Of a stretch of 64,000 nucleotides of DNA, positions 35,915 to 50,539 are shown piece after piece. The notes beneath the pieces are model-generated. The model saw only the letters and a list, made by a program, of their open reading frames with translations, was not told where the DNA came from and ran no database searches. Position numbers and translations under genes: made by a program. Each line of letters starts with the position of its first letter. Within the stretch, counting starts at the first letter, position 1. The stretch is from Monosporascus cannonballus (Eukaryota > Ascomycota > Sordariomycetes > Xylariales), in contig QJNS01000227.1 of the NCBI GenBank assembly GCA_004154925.1, forward strand, positions 61,960 through 125,959. Direction: 5' to 3'.

Positions 35915-38900
35915 AGGCGTTGGGCGCTAATAAGATTTTTGGCGGGTTCCTAAATGTTTTCGAAATTTGGGTACTTTTTTTATTTAATGAGGTACTAAAT
36001 AAGTCTGTTTTATTTTCGTATATCGAAAATTTTTTCCACCTTATATACTTATTTGTTTTTTACTTTCATATCGTTTTATGCCGTATATATTTTGATTATA
36101 TTTGCAATTAATTTGAATAAGGAAATATAAAAAATTAAATAAAGTTTGATTTTTGGTAGCACTTTTAATTGGTAATTATTTTCTGATTTTTTTGGGGGAT
36201 TTTATATAAACCGATATATTTGAAATCTAGTTTTTTGCTGGGTCGTTTTATTTAAATGTTTTTTATAATAAGAAAAACTATTTTCCCCTTTTTAAAAATT
36301 ATTTTTTTAAAATTCTTTTGGTTATATTATTTATTTATCTAATTTTATACGAATTCCAGTTTTATTTTTATTTTTTGATATAATTGTTATAATTATTTTA
36401 ACATAAAGATTATTTTGATATTAATTAGATTATCGTTACGTATTTTTTGGAAAACTTTTAAAATAAAATTAAAGTTTGTATTTATAAATATTATTTTAAT
36501 GCTTTTGTAATAATTAATATTATAGGTTAGCTATATAATTAATAATTTCTTAATTTAATTATTTTATTCGTAATTAATATAATATCGTAAATAAGTTTTC
36601 AAGGTTTCATTTATTCGTTTTATTTATTTATTTATTTAAAATTAAATTGTATTAAATAATTTATAATTTAGGCCGATTTATGCTATTAGGCCTTGTCAAA
36701 ATTTAAATGCGAATATCGATCCTTTGTTTAATATAATTTTATTGATAATCCGTATATGTTAAAAATGTGTTTAAAAAAATGTATAATATTTGTTCGGCCT
36801 TTGTATTTTTATAATATAGTAGAAAATAAGAAAATTTCGTAAATCGATCAACGATTACGAAAATGCTGTCGTAATATATTTTCATAGTTAAATCCTTTAA
36901 TATAGGCAGTTTAGTAATAAAGTCGAATATAATTAAATATTATTGTTATTTTGCGATTAAAAATGGTTATAATTTTCCGTATGGTTTGTGTTATCGAACC
37001 TTTGCTTTAGCGCAAATATCGTATTGTCGTATAATTTTTTGAACCGTTAATTTTATTTTAGGAAAAAAATATATGCGTTAAAGTCGCTTTAGGGTTTTGT
37101 GGATCCCTGGATATCTATGTAATTAATATTTGTATATTTCTCGTATTAAATCCTTTTGGTATTTTTCTGGAATTTGTATTTTATTCGTTTTTTGTTTTTT
37201 TGAAAAATTGTTATTATACTGTTAAATTTTCTAATATATATTAAAAAGTACTGCCCGAATTATTGTAATTTGTTATGGGCGTAAATATCTTTTTATAATA
37301 GTATCGAAAATTATATAATTAATTTTAATTAATTTTTTAAAAAGTTTAGTTATTTATTTAAGGCATATATTTTACCGTTTTCGGATTTTTTCTTATAGAT
37401 AATAACGAAGTTAAAGTTTGCCAATTCTTTCGCATATTTTAATTATCGTTCTATAAATTCTCTGGTTGTAGTAAATCGGTTAAGATTTTAATAATTTATG
37501 TAAACTTTAACCTGGTATAAATTTCTTTTTAAGAAATGCTTAATCTTTTTAAATGTTATAATAATAACTATAAATTCCTTATTTAGAATACCGTAATTAA
37601 ATTCGGCTCCTTTTAATTTGTACGAAAAAAATATAATAAGGTACAGTTTGCCTTCATTATTTCGTTATTTAATTATTACGTTTAATGCGTAATTCGAAAT
37701 ATCGGTTTTTAATTTAACAAAGCGGTTTAAATCGTATATAATTAGTACTAGCTTACTGGTAATTATATTCTTAATATTTCGAAATATTTTTTCCGTATTT
37801 GGCGTTTATTTAATTTTTTTTCCGTAAAATTTATTAAGGATATACTTATTTTGTTAAAGTTCCGAATAAACTTCCTGTAATAGTTGGCGAATCCAAAAAA
37901 TACCTGTACCTTTTTAATTGTCGTTAGCGTTTGTTATTTTGTAATTGCAGCGATTTTCTTAAAGTTTATTTTAAAATATCTTAAGGTAATAATATATTCC
38001 AGATATTTTATTTTTTATATATGGAATTAATTTTTTTCTGCGTTAATAAGTAATCTTGCGTTTTGTAAAACTTAAAGAACCTTATAAACCCATTTTGCGT
38101 ATGTTTTTTTTTTGTTTTTAAAAAGATAAAAATGTTATTAAAATAGCAAACGACGAAAATATCGAAATATTTTCGTAATATGTAATTAATTATTCGTTAG
38201 AAAATTATTGGTACATTCGTAAATCCTATTAATGTAAACAAATATTTAAATAATTCGTATTTCGTTTTAAAAATTATTTTCTATTCGTATTTTTTTTAAA
38301 TTGTAATAAGGTTATATTTATTTTTAAAATCGAACGCTATAAATTATTTAGTTCGGTAAAATTGGTTTTTTATTTCCGTAATTAAGGGTAATAATATTCG
38401 ATCTTTAATAATAATATCGTTTAATTATTAATAATTAATTATAAGTCGCAATTTTCCTTTTTTTTTTTGATACGAAAAATATTAGATATTTTGCCGGTAA
38501 TTTCGAAAGTCGAATTTATTTTTTTTGCAGCCGATTTTCCAGGTATTTTTTAAAAGTACGTAATTCGTTTTTATTAAGGTTATAAATAAGGTAAAACTTT
38601 ATTAAAAATCCTTCCTTAAGGATTATTTCATAATTCCATTTATTATATTCTAATAATTTCGTATTAAGCTCCTTTGTGAAGAACTACTTATATTTGTAAT
38701 ATTGTAATAATATATTAGTTAAATTATTTAACTTTTAGGGCTGTTATTTTTGTTATTTTAAATCGTTATTTAAATGCTTTAATTTCACTCTAATAGTAAT
38801 AACGATACGTTATTTTTTTAGGTAATAAGGTATTTGTTATATTTTTATGCCTATATTTGTTATTATTATCGATCAAATATTAAGATTTTAATGTTTTTTC

Positions 38901-41018
38901 GTTTATTAATAAGAAATAAAATAAATTTTACTTGGCTAATTTTTCCGGTAATTAAAATTCCGTACTGGCGTATTTATGGTAATCTTAAGATCATATCGTA
39001 ATTCCCGAATAAAACGATATCGAAATTAATTATTTGGTATCGTCCTTTAATGAAAATCTCGAAATAATTAATTTCGCAAATAATTTTTCCATTATCGTAA
39101 GCGAATTTTTAACTCTTGGTATTTGTTATTATGTAAGGTTTTAATTTATATCTTTATAATAATTTAAGCTTATTAACCATATCCGGTATAATATAATTTC
39201 GGCTTAAAGTTTTGTAATTCATTATTACGGTATATTAGTACGTTCCGATTCGTATGTCCAAAGTAATAAGGTCGTTAACGTTTTTTATCGTTACGTTTAA
39301 AGCCTTTTTTAAAAATCTTTTTAATTTTTTGGGTTTCGTTATTTTGAGGCTTTTTTATAAATAATATTTTTCTTTTAATTTTTATTCGAATTTATTAAAA
39401 TTTATTTATATTTTTTCGTTTAACGCATTAAGTTATTATATTTGTCGTTATTGCCGGTATATTATTTCTTTAAGTTATATAAGTTATTTTTAATTCTTTT
39501 GCAATTTTTCTCCTTATTAAATAAATTGTTTTTTATGTTTACGATTACATCTTATTACACGTTATTTTAGTTATCGTTTTAAAGTTCTTTTGTAAATTAA
39601 CGTATTCTTTTTCTTAATAACCTTTTTTTAAGGATTTGTAATAAATACTAACTGAAAATAAAAGTCCGTAATAATTTTTAATAGTACTTTTTTACCGTAC
39701 GTTAAATTAACTTTTTTTTATTTGGTGGTTATATTATTTATAATAATAAAAAGGGTTTTTTTGCGGATATTGTTTTTTAAGCTAATTTTCCATTTCGGCT
39801 AATTATTAGATATTTCCTGAAGCTATAATTCGAAAATGTCGATATTACTGCTTATTATCCTTATTATTTCTGGTACGATTTAAAAATTCGAATCTCTTAT
39901 AATAAATACAGGTAATTTATTCGTAAATATTTTATTTTCATTTTTAGTAATTAGGATATTTTCGTCGTTAATAATATATGGCGTATATTTTGCCATATTA
40001 ATTAAGAATTTTAGGATAGATTTTTTTCTGTTTAATTTTAATATTTGCGTAATTATCCATATAATATTTTTTATTATGTCCGCGATATTTATTAAGTTAA
40101 CTTTCTAGCTTTTCGTATTTTTCGTTAAATGTTTTATTATAATAATCCTGATTAAACTTTTATTGTAAGCTTAATGCGTATTTGGCTTATATTATATTAA
40201 TAGCTTTATTATCGTTTTTTTATTATTCCTGGATTATTTTTTCGATATAAGGATTTAATTATTTTGTCGTAACTTTTTGGGTTTCCTGTATTTATAAGCT
40301 TTATGTCGCATTTTACCATAATTAAAGTATTTAATCTGGTTTTAATTTTGCTTATAAGTAACGCCAAGTTTCATAAATTCTGGCGCCGTTCCGTAAAAAA
40401 TAAAAAATACCTTTCGTTTTTTCTCCTAATTAAACTTATTATATTCCGAATATAAAATATATTATTTTTTCTTTTTCTGTTATTCTTCAAATTATTAATT
40501 ATTAATTTTAATTACCTTTATAATATACCGGTTTAAGATAATTAATTATTCGATCCGAATAATTTTATTTTTTATATTATCTTTTAATCTTTTATAAAAT
40601 ATATCGATAAAAATATTAATTTCGTTATTTCCTTGTCCGGCTTTAATTATAAAACTTTTGAAAATTACGGCGTATTTGGATACGGGTTTTTATTGGAGTT
40701 ATAAAAGTTATTAGGTCGTAAATCGTTTTTTATCCGGATTACTGAAATTATCGTATATTTTATTTTCGTAATTAATATTAAGGAAAAAAATTTCATAAAT
40801 AAAATTTTTTTATTTAATTGTCTTATTTTCAAAAAAATTTCTTATAATAAGTTTAAATTAATTAATCGTATTTTTTATTAAATATATTTTTATTATTAAA
40901 ATTATATCCGTTAAATTATTAACGTTTAAGAAATAAAAATAAATTTATGTTTAAATTAAAAAGATTTAAAGGTTACTTTTTTTATTATAAGGTTCCGGCT
41001 TTTTGGGCTTTATATAGG
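35915..41018 (-). pseudogene. pol/gag remnant of the split chromovirus (3' part)
   Basis: Right to left: gag end, protease, RT, RNase H, integrase and chromodomain (about 35,920-36,010). The RT box (38,121-38,153) reads VVCYFNNIFIF: both catalytic Asp have become Asn, so RT activity is lost. Multiple stops add to this. Integrase traces near 36,840-36,900 retain the VDRF-type motif in degraded form. The 5' start of gag is beyond 41,018, in the pieces at 47,756 and 55,032. Confidence 0.78.
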
Positions 41019-41404
41019 TGTTACGACCTGATAAGCCACGGCCTCTAGGAACGGTCGTAACGGAAAAGGCCAAGAAAACCATGTAAATCAGGTCACGTAA
41101 TAAATCACCAGCTTATTGATGGTAAGCCAATAAGCCGGATTATTAACTCACTGGTAATAAGCCAGTAAGCCGGATTACTAACTTATTGGTAATAATCCAA
41201 TTAAAGGAAAAATATATATATATTTATTAATTCCATAATTTAAATAATTTTAATTTGTAATATAACCTTATTATTTAAAGTAGTTTTAGTATTACGAAAC
41301 GTAATATATTATTATATTTATTATTTAAATTCTTACGATACTTTTATTAATATAAATCCGTTAACTTAAGGTTTAATAATTAGTTACATTATTTAGCCGT
41401 TATA
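41019..41404 (+). repeat. 5' LTR of the 41,019-47,750 element
   Basis: TGTTACGACCTG... to GCCGTTATA, with two tandem central units. It keeps a conserved GGAAAAGGCCAAGAAAACCATGT block also found in the 3' LTR. CACGTA at 41,094-41,099. Confidence 0.88.
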
Positions 41405-41699
41405 CGTTACAAACTTTTATTTAATAATATTATTAAATTTTGAATAATATTTAATACTGTTAAAATGTCGACCATTATTTAAAAAACATTTATTTAATAA
41501 TTTTAAGTTCGAATTCGAAAATTTAAAAAAATTAATAATTTAAGGTTATGCTTATTTAATCTTTTTGTCCGTATAAAGCCAAAAAAATTAAAACCTTACG
41601 ATAGAAAAAGTAATCCTTAGATTTTTTTAATTTAAGTACGAATTTATTTTTATTTTTTAAACTTTAATAATTTAACGGATACAGTTTTAATAATGGGAA

Positions 41700-44600
41700 T
41701 ATGCCTAATAAGAAATACGATTAATTAATTTAAGCCCATTATAAGAAATTTTTTAAAAGTTGAAGAAATAAATAAGGAAAATTTTATTAACGAAATTTTT
41801 TAATTTATATTAATTTCGAAAATAAAATGCGCGATAATTTTGGTAATCCGGATAAAAAACGATTAACGGCTTAATAACTTTTATAATTCCGATAAAAAGA
41901 ATTTGTATTTAAATATGCCGAAACTTTTAAAAGCTTTGCGGTTAAGGCCGGATAAGGAAATAACGAAATTAACGTATTTATTAATATATTTTATAAAGGG
42001 TTAAAGGATAATATAAAAGATGAAATTATTTGAATCGAACGATTAATTACTTTAAATTAATATATCGTAAAGATAATTAAGATTAATAACCGATAATTTA
42101 AAAAACGATAAAAAAAGAATAATATGTTTTATGTTTAAGATATAAGTTTAATTAAGGAAAAAAATAAAACGTATTTTTATTTCTTATAAAATAACGTTAG
42201 GATTTATGGAACTCGGCGTTACTTATAAATAAAATTAAAATTAAATTAAATACTTTAATTATGGTAAAATATGATATAAAGTTTATAAATACAAAAAATT
42301 TAAGATATTACGATAAAATAATTAAATTCTTGTATTGGAAAAATAACTTAGGAATAACTAAGGAAATAATAATAAAGTTATTAATATAATTTAAGTTAAA
42401 TATATATTAGGTTTACGATAAAAGGTTTAACCGGAATTATTATAGTAAGAAATTTAACGAAAAATACGAAAAATTAAAAAATTAACTTAATAAGTATCGT
42501 AAATATAGTAAAAAGTGTTATAAGGATAATTATGCGAATACCAAAATTAGATAAAAAAAGTTTATGCCGGAATACTTAATCGATATTATAAAATATATGT
42601 TATATATTGTCGATAACGAGAATATCCCGATTACGAAAAATAAAAGCAATATGTTTATATACAAATTACCTATATGTATTATAAAGGATTTAATTTTTTA
42701 AACCGTATTAAGCATAATAAAAACATCGAATAATAATATCGACAGTTTCGAACTATAACCTTAGGAGATATTTAACAGTTAATCGAAACGGAAAATTAGC
42801 CCGAAAAAAAATAATGCCCGTAAGAAAACCTTTTTTGTTATTATAAATAATATAATTATTAAACGGAAAAGGAATTGGTTTAGCGTATAGTAAAAAAGTA
42901 TTATTAAAAAGTTATTACGAACTTTTATTTTTAATTAGTATTTATTATAAATTTTTACGAAAAAAATGTTATTAAGAAAAAAATATGTTAATTTATAAGA
43001 AATTTTTAAAATAATAATTAAGATAAGATATAATGGAATATAGTTGTAAATATAAAAAACAATTTATTTAATAAGGAAAGGAATTACAAAAAAATTAAAA
43101 ATAATTAATACGGTTTAAAGGAATAATACGCCGATAATAACGATAAATATAATAATTTAATGCGTTAAATAAAGAAATATAAGTAAAATTGAATAAATTT
43201 TAATAAAAGTTAAAAGAAAAAGGTTATTTGTAAAAAAGTTGCAAAATAATAAAACTTAAAAAAATTAAAAAGAATTTCCGAAAAAGACTTTAAACATAAT
43301 AATAAAAAACGTCGATAACCTTATTATTTTAGAAATATAAATCGGAACATATTGGTATACCGTAACGGTAGATTATAAAGCTTTAGGTAGGAATTATATT
43401 GTACCGGATATAATTAATAAGCTTAAATTGTTATGGAAATATAAATTAGAACTTTATATAGCGATAAATATTAAAGGTTAGGAATTTGTTTACGATAACG
43501 GAAAGATTATATGCGAAATTAATTATTTCGAGATTTTTATTTAAGGACGATATTAAATAGTTAATTTCGATATCGTTTCGTTCGGAAATTACGATATAAT
43601 CTTCGGATTATTATGGATATGCCAGTACGGAATTTTAATTAACGGAAAAATTAATTAGGTAAAGTTCGTTTTATTCCTTATTAATAAGCGAAAAAAGAAA
43701 TTAAGATTTTAATATTTCATCGATAATGGGGATAAATATAAATATAAAAATATAATAAATATTTTATTACTTAAAAAATAAGATATAAAAAACGGATATT
43801 AAAGAAAAATATAACGTATCGTTATTATTATTAAAGCAAAATTGGAATAATTGAATAATAATTTGGAATAATAAAAATAATAACTTTAGGAATTAGAAAA
43901 TTTAATTAATATATTATTATAATATTACAAATATAAGTAATTTTTTAAAAAAAAAATTAAATACGAAATTACCGAAATATAGCGAATAAAATTACGAAAT
44001 AATTTTTAAGGAAAGATTTTTAATAAAGTTTTATCCTATTTATAATTTTAATGGAAACGAATTACGTATTTTTAAAGAATACCTAGAAAATCGGCTATAA
44101 AAAAGATAGATTTAACTTTCGAAGTTATTAATAAGATATCTTATATTTTTCGTATTAAAAAAAATAGAAAATTACTATTTATAATTAATTATTAGTAATT
44201 AAATAATATTATTATTAAGAATTAAATATTATTACCTTTAATTACGGAAATAAAAAATTGATTTTACGGAATTAAATAATTTATAATATTTAATTTTAAA
44301 GATAAATATAATTTTATTAGGATTAAGAAAGAATACGAATAAAAAATAGTTTTTAGAATAAAATACGGACTGTTTAAATATTTGGTTATATTAATGGGAT
44401 TTACGAACGTATTAACAATTTTTTAACGAATGATTAATTACGTATTACGAAAATATTTTGATATTTTTATCGTATGTTATTTCGACGATATTTTTATTTT
44501 TTCGGAAATAAAAAAGCATATATAAAATACGTTTATAAAGTTTTTTAAGTTTTATAAAACGTAAAGTTACTTATTAATACGGGAAAAAATCAGTTTTATA

Positions 44601-46735
44601 TATAGGAAATAAAATATCTGGGACATATTATTACTTTAAAGTATATTAAAATAAATTTTAAGAAAATCGCTGTAGTTACAAAATGGCAAACGTTAACGAT
44701 AGTTAAGGAGGTACAGATATTCCTTAGATTCGCCAATTATTACAGAAAATTTATTTAAAACTTTAGTAAAATAGGTATATCTTTAATAAATTTTATAAAG
44801 AAAAAAAAATTTAAATAAACGCCAGATACGGAAAAGGTATTTCAAAATATTAAGAATACGATTATTAGCGAACTAGTATTAATTATATATGATTTAAACC
44901 ATCCCGTTAAATTAAAAACCGATATTTTGGATTACGTATTAAGCGTAATAATCGGATAATGAAATAATTAAAGCAAATTATATTTTATTATATTCTTTTC
45001 GTACAAATTAAAAGAAGCCGAATTTAATTACGGTATTTCAAATAAGGAATTTATGGTTATTGTTATGGTATTTCGGGAGTTTAAATACTTTTTAAAAGGA
45101 AATTTGTACTAGATTAAAATTTATACGGATTATCAAAATTTTACCCGATTTATTACGATTAGGGAATTTATAGAATAATAATTAAAATACGTAAAAGAAT
45201 TAGCAAATTTCGATTTCGTTATTATTTATTAAAAAAATTAAAAAATAATAAACTAAATATTTTAAATAAACGATTAAATTTCGAAAAAAACATTAGTTAA
45301 AATTAGCTATATAATTTTCGACATTATTATAAAAAAATATTTACGCTTACGATATATTGCGATAATTCTGGCAGTACTTTTTGATATATATTAAAGAATT
45401 TAACAATATAACGATAATTTTTTAGAAAATTAAAAAATAAATAAAATACAAACTTTAGAAAAATATTAAAAGAATTTAGTACAAAAAATATACGAATATT
45501 AATTATGTAAATATCTAGGGATTTACAAAATTTTAAAGCGATTTTAATACATATATTTTTTTTAAAATGAAATTAACGGTATAGAAAATTATACGGCAAT
45601 ATAATATTTGCGCCAAAATAAAGATTTAACGATATAAACTATATAAAAAATTATAATTATTATTAATCGTAAAACAATTATAATATTTAGTTATATTTGA
45701 TTTTATTATTAAATTTCTTATATTAAAAAACCCAATTACCGGAATATATTATGACAATATTTTTGTAATCGTCGATCGATTTACAAATTCTTTTTATTTT
45801 TTACCATATTATAAAAATATAAATATTAAATAATTAACATATATTTTTTATATATATTTTTAATATCTACGGATTATTAATAAAATTACATTAAATAAAG
45901 AATTAATATTTGTATTTATATTGTAATAAAGCCTTATAATATAAATTAACTTAAATTATAAATTTTTTAATATATTTAAATTTTAAACGGATAAATAAAT
46001 AAAACGAATAAACCAAATTTTAAAACTTTACTTACAATATTATATTAATCATAAATAAAGTAATTAAGTTAAAAAATTACCGATTATTTAATTAACTTAT
46101 AATATTAATTATTACGAAAATATTAAGATAATATTTGCAAACGTAAATTTTGATTTTATTTTAAAAATTTATAAAGAAACGCGCAATAACGATCTAATTA
46201 ATATTAAAATAATTCTTACGTTAAAATAATCATAATAGCTATATTAAGAAATAAAACTAAAATTAAAATTTGTACGAAATTAAATAAATAAATATTATAA
46301 TTAAAAAAGGTTAAAGAGATTAATTTTCGAAAAAAGAAAAATGGTTTTTCTCGTTATAAAAAATATTTAAATAAAACGACTTAACAAAAAACTCGATTTT
46401 AAATATATCGGTTCATATAAAATTATTAAAAAAATCTTAAAAAATAATTATTAATTAAAATTTCCATTAAAAGTTAAATTTTATTTAATTTTTTATATTT
46501 TCTTACTTAAATTAATAATAAATATAATTAAAATATATACGGTATAAAACGGGGTAAAAATAAAAAATAAATTAATATACGAAATGGAAAAAATATTTAA
46601 TATACGAAAATAAAACGGATTTACTTAGTACTTAATTAAATAAAAAAAATTTCCAAATTTCGAAAATATCTAAAAACCCGCCAAAAATCTTATTAGCGCC
46701 TAACATCTATTAAAAAACTTTTATTAATAACGGCG
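41700..46735 (+). pseudogene. RIP-degraded gag-pol of the 41,019-47,750 element
   Basis: The zinc knuckle near 42,243-42,290 has lost its Cys and His to Tyr. The RT box at 44,472-44,501 reads VCYFDDIFIF with both Asp intact. The integrase start at 45,753-45,790 reads DNIFVIVDRFTNSF. A chromodomain with Lys/Tyr/Trp positions partly mutated ends near 46,735. Stops are frequent, as in the sister copies. Limits are approximate. Confidence 0.8.
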
Positions 46736-47329
46736 GAATTACCCGAAATAATAACATGTTAGTCCACGAAATTTAAAAAGGGAAATCCTTAATTTACCGT
46801 ATTTTAATTAATAACGTTTATTTTTCTTAAAGTTTAAATCTTAATTCCGGATTCCGATTTTGATTACGTAAAGTTATTAAAATTATTTAAAAATTAAAAA
46901 ATATTATTAATAAATTTCGTACTTTAAAATTAATAATATTAACGTTAATAACGTATGTAAAAAAAATGCGTAAAAATTTCGGACAAAGATTTTTTGGCCG
47001 TTAGTTTTTTTTTAATTTTTTTGATTTTATAATATGATAATTAATTATGGAAATAAGAATTTTTATTCCGTTATACGAACGACCTCAACGGATATATTTC
47101 TTATAATAAAAAACCTTATTTATTATTTATCAATTAAGCTGTCGAACAAAACAAAAAAATGAGATATTACGTTAAAACTTTCGAATTTAATTAAATTAAT
47201 TAAGGTAAATTGTTATTCGGATTTGTAAAAATAACGTTTAAATATACCGGAAGATATGTTAAAAATATGTAGAAAAAGTTTACCAGGAAAAAAAAATTTA
47301 AGGATAAGATTTTGAAAAAGGGAAAATCG

Positions 47330-47750
47330 TATTATAACTTAATAAATTACGGCCTTTAAAAACGGTCGTAACGGAAAAGGCCAAAAAAACCATGTAAATC
47401 AGGTTACGTAATGGATCATTAGCTTATTGATGGTGAGCCAGTGAGTCGGATCACCAATTTACTGGTAATGAGCTAATAAGCCGGATTATTAACTTATTGG
47501 TGGTAAGCTAGTGAACCGGATTACTAACTTACTGGTAATAATTTAGCTAAAGAAGAAAAATATATATACTTATTAATTCTATAATTTAAATAACTTTAGT
47601 TTATAATATAACCTTATTACCTAAGGTACCTTTGGCATTACGAGACGTAATACGTTATTATATTTATTGCTCAGATTTTTACGATATTTCTGCTAACATA
47701 AACCCGTCGACTTAAGGTTTAATAATTGGTTAAACCGCCTAGCCGTTACA
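47330..47750 (+). repeat. 3' LTR of the 41,019-47,750 element
   Basis: TATTATAACTTAATAAATTACGG (mutated start) to AGCCGTTACA, with three tandem central units. Confidence 0.88.
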
Positions 47751-47778
47751 ACAGGCAAAAGAGATTTAAGTAAATAAT

Positions 47779-48202
47779 TGTTACGGATCCCCGAATAAAC
47801 CCGTTCTGGAGGCCCCAGGGCTGCAGAAAAAGGAAAGATTCCATACTTTAAATCACATAACTTAAAGTAATTTAACTGATTTATTAAATCATATAGATTA
47901 CTATGATCTGGGTGATTTAATAGATCCAAAAGATCAATATTACACTAGTAAAATAGAAAGAAATATAAAACTTTAAGTTTCTTATATAAATAATTATTTA
48001 TTTAGTTTTTCGTTTTTTAGCTATTAATCTAAGTTTTTAATACAAAGGTAACTGTACCGTTTTTTAATTAAGGGAAAAGTTTTTAAATCTCTTTAACGAA
48101 TAAATTATTAAATTATTTTTTGCCTTATTATTACTTGCAAATCAAGACCTTATTTCGGATATTGCTTATACCTCTAGGTAAATGTATAATAGGTTCGTTA
48201 TA
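47779..48202 (+). repeat. 5' LTR of the second-family element
   Basis: 424 bp, TGTTACGGATCC... to TTCGTTATA. Its second half carries dense C-to-T changes on the plus strand relative to the 3' LTR (for example ACCACCTACT becomes ATTATTTATT), while its G residues are kept. Confidence 0.93.
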
Positions 48203-48409
48203 TTTTAATAATTTCTTAATTAATAGCTGACGAATGATTTACCGCCTAGTTGGGGCATAAACTTTCCTGAATTTAATGCAAATAATAATATAGGACGACG
48301 TTTAGAAAATAAATAATATATATGATTTCCGTTATTGGCTAGTAAAGTGTTATTAATAAAATTTTATAATTTACCCCTTATTAAAAAAGTTTTCTAATTA
48401 ATTAATAAT

Positions 48410-49577
48410 ATGGCACCCCTGATAACCCGATTTTAAGCAAGACTTTTTTCCCAGTCTTAATAACAACCTTCCCCGATTCCTTAGGATACGATTAAAGCCC
48501 TGGGAGAAAAACCGGAGCAGGAGGAGGTTAAAAAAAAATATGGGGCAGGAAGCCAGAAAAAAGAACTTACTGCGAAAAAAAAGCTAAATGCCCTAATGGC
48601 AAAAGTTCAAACTTTAAAAGAAGAAAATGCTCGGCTTACTAAGGGAAAGAAACCGGCTTTCCCCTAATTTGGCTCGGCTAGAGGGCGAAGCCAAGGGGCT
48701 GGTTACCGACCCCCTTCGACGGATCCCGGACGAAAAGCGTCGACCCTACCATTGTTCGGTACGAACCAGACCCGGGAAGGGATTATTCCATTTCCTGGCT
48801 ACTATAGAATGCTAAACGTTAAGGGTTATAAGCCGATTTTACCTAAACCTTATAACGGATTAAAGGACCTTAATGGATTTTTGATTTAGGCCAGATTTTA
48901 CCTTAAGTTTTATGAGAACTTTCTGCCGGAGGAATACCAGAAAGTAATAATTATTTCGTAATTATTTATTGGAAGAATTCGTAATTAATTCGAACCCATT
49001 TTAACGAATTACCTTAAAAAATATCTAAAGGAATCCTTAGATTTTATTAATTATATCTTTAGCGATTACGAGAATTTTGAAAAAAAATACGCGCCTTATT
49101 CGGAAACCCTAATAAAGAATAAAACGCGATTAAATAGTTTTATTTTCTTTATTAAATTAAGTTAGCCGCCGAATATATGACTGAATTTAACCGTTTAATT
49201 ATTATTTCGAATTTGCCAGAAAGTACGTTATTTTATTTTTATTATAACGGCTTAAAGCCTTTGGTTAAAGACGAAATGTATAAGGAACTAAAAGTTGGAT
49301 CTTTTGCCGAATATATAGATAAGGTTATTATCGCCGACCGACGTATTTTTGGTTAGTACTTTAAGAAAAAAAAACCGGCAGACGAAGTAACGATAAGGGC
49401 TTAAAAAGCCAGAATAAGAAGGATAAGGGCAAGCTTTAAAAGGAAATAAGTTTTGTTTCGAAAAAGCTTAAGAAAGATAAATCCAAAGTGGAATGTTTTA
49501 ATTGTGGCAAAAAGGAGCATTTTAAGAGTAAATGTTATTTCTCCGTTAAGAGGAACTTTAAGAAAGGAGGAATTCCT
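48410..49577 (+). pseudogene. gag of the second-family element, few stops
   Basis: The ATG at 48,410 (MAPLITRF) is the first after the LTR leader. A readable frame then includes GYYRMLNVKGYKPILPKPYN, LEKYLKESLDF-like capsid sequence and a fully intact CCHC knuckle at 49,494-49,535 (CFNCGKKEHFKSKC). Only a few stops, at Trp/Gln-type codons, break the frame, plus one region around 48,640-48,730 where the frame is unclear. The product would be the capsid/nucleocapsid protein that packages the element RNA. The start choice is plausible, not proven. Confidence 0.75.
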
Positions 49578-50539
49578 TAACCCTAAAAAAAAGTTAGAAC
49601 GGCTGAATAAGAAATCGATAGTAAGGTAAAAAAGAAAAAGAAAGAAATTAGCTCGATTTCCTTTTAGTTAGAATTTATTATTGTTATTATTATTCAAATT
49701 TAAAGCGATAATTTAAAGTACGAAAATTGTTTTATTTGCCAGGATTTTAAGGTTAAAGCCTGCAAGTATTATTTAGGATAAACGGTTTCCAGGATAGCTA
49801 TAAAGTTAGGATGCTAGTATTACCTTAATTCCCAGAAATATGAAATGTATATAAAGGACGGTCAATTTCGACCAGATGTTAGTAATTATAAATAGTTGTT
49901 TTCGGAGTTTTGCGAACTTTCAGAATGTATTATTTACTAGAAAATATTATTAGCGAATCCTTACGATTTATTATATTTTACTGCCTGTTACCAGGACGAA
50001 TGCTTCGTTTATTTTAAAGCTAAAAAAGATAATAATTTTTGGCCCGGATGGAATAATGAGATTTTTACTGAACCAAATAATGAATATTAATGTACTGAAA
50101 TTCCCCGATGGCTAAAGTACCTTAGGTTTTGTTATTTGTATCCCGAATTAAAACGGAGTTAAAAAGCTATATCGCAGGGATGTATGTATTATTTTCCGAT
50201 ATTTTGTATTTAATACGAGCTCTTAGATATGGGAATACCTCCCCCGGAGATCCACCTTTTTGATCCCATAATTTGGAGGATATAAGAATAGAAGAAAAGC
50301 TAAGAAAAAAGATTTTAGTGTAGATATGGTAAGAAAACATGGTTCCGGTATAAAAACGATTAATATATTAAATACGTGGTTAAAAAGGTTCGCGAATAAA
50401 GGTTTATTTAAGACGGAAAGTATCCGAAATCAAAAAATCATAAAGGCTTTGGAAATTAAGGTACCGAAGAGCCCCAATTTACAAAATTTTATGTGAAGTG
50501 ATAAAAAGAATATGTAATTAGGTCGAGATCTTTTTTTAA

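Larger units (their letters stand above)
41019..47750 (+). mobile_element. Full-length chromovirus nested in the split element
   Basis: 6,732 bp. The 5' LTR is 41,019-41,404 (386 bp) and the 3' LTR 47,330-47,750 (421 bp); the difference fits one extra tandem unit of about 36 bp in the 3' copy. The flanking duplication is ATAGG on the left (41,014-41,018) and ACAGG on the right (47,751-47,755). The single C-to-T difference arose after insertion. The internal region is colinear with the 245-7292 element. It ends about 23 bp before the target duplication of the next element. Confidence 0.92.

Noticed and set aside
41405..41430. tRNA primer-binding site after the chromovirus 5' LTR
   Set aside because: No TGG follows the LTR in any copy, and RIP changes make complementarity to a tRNA or a self-primer untestable by eye.
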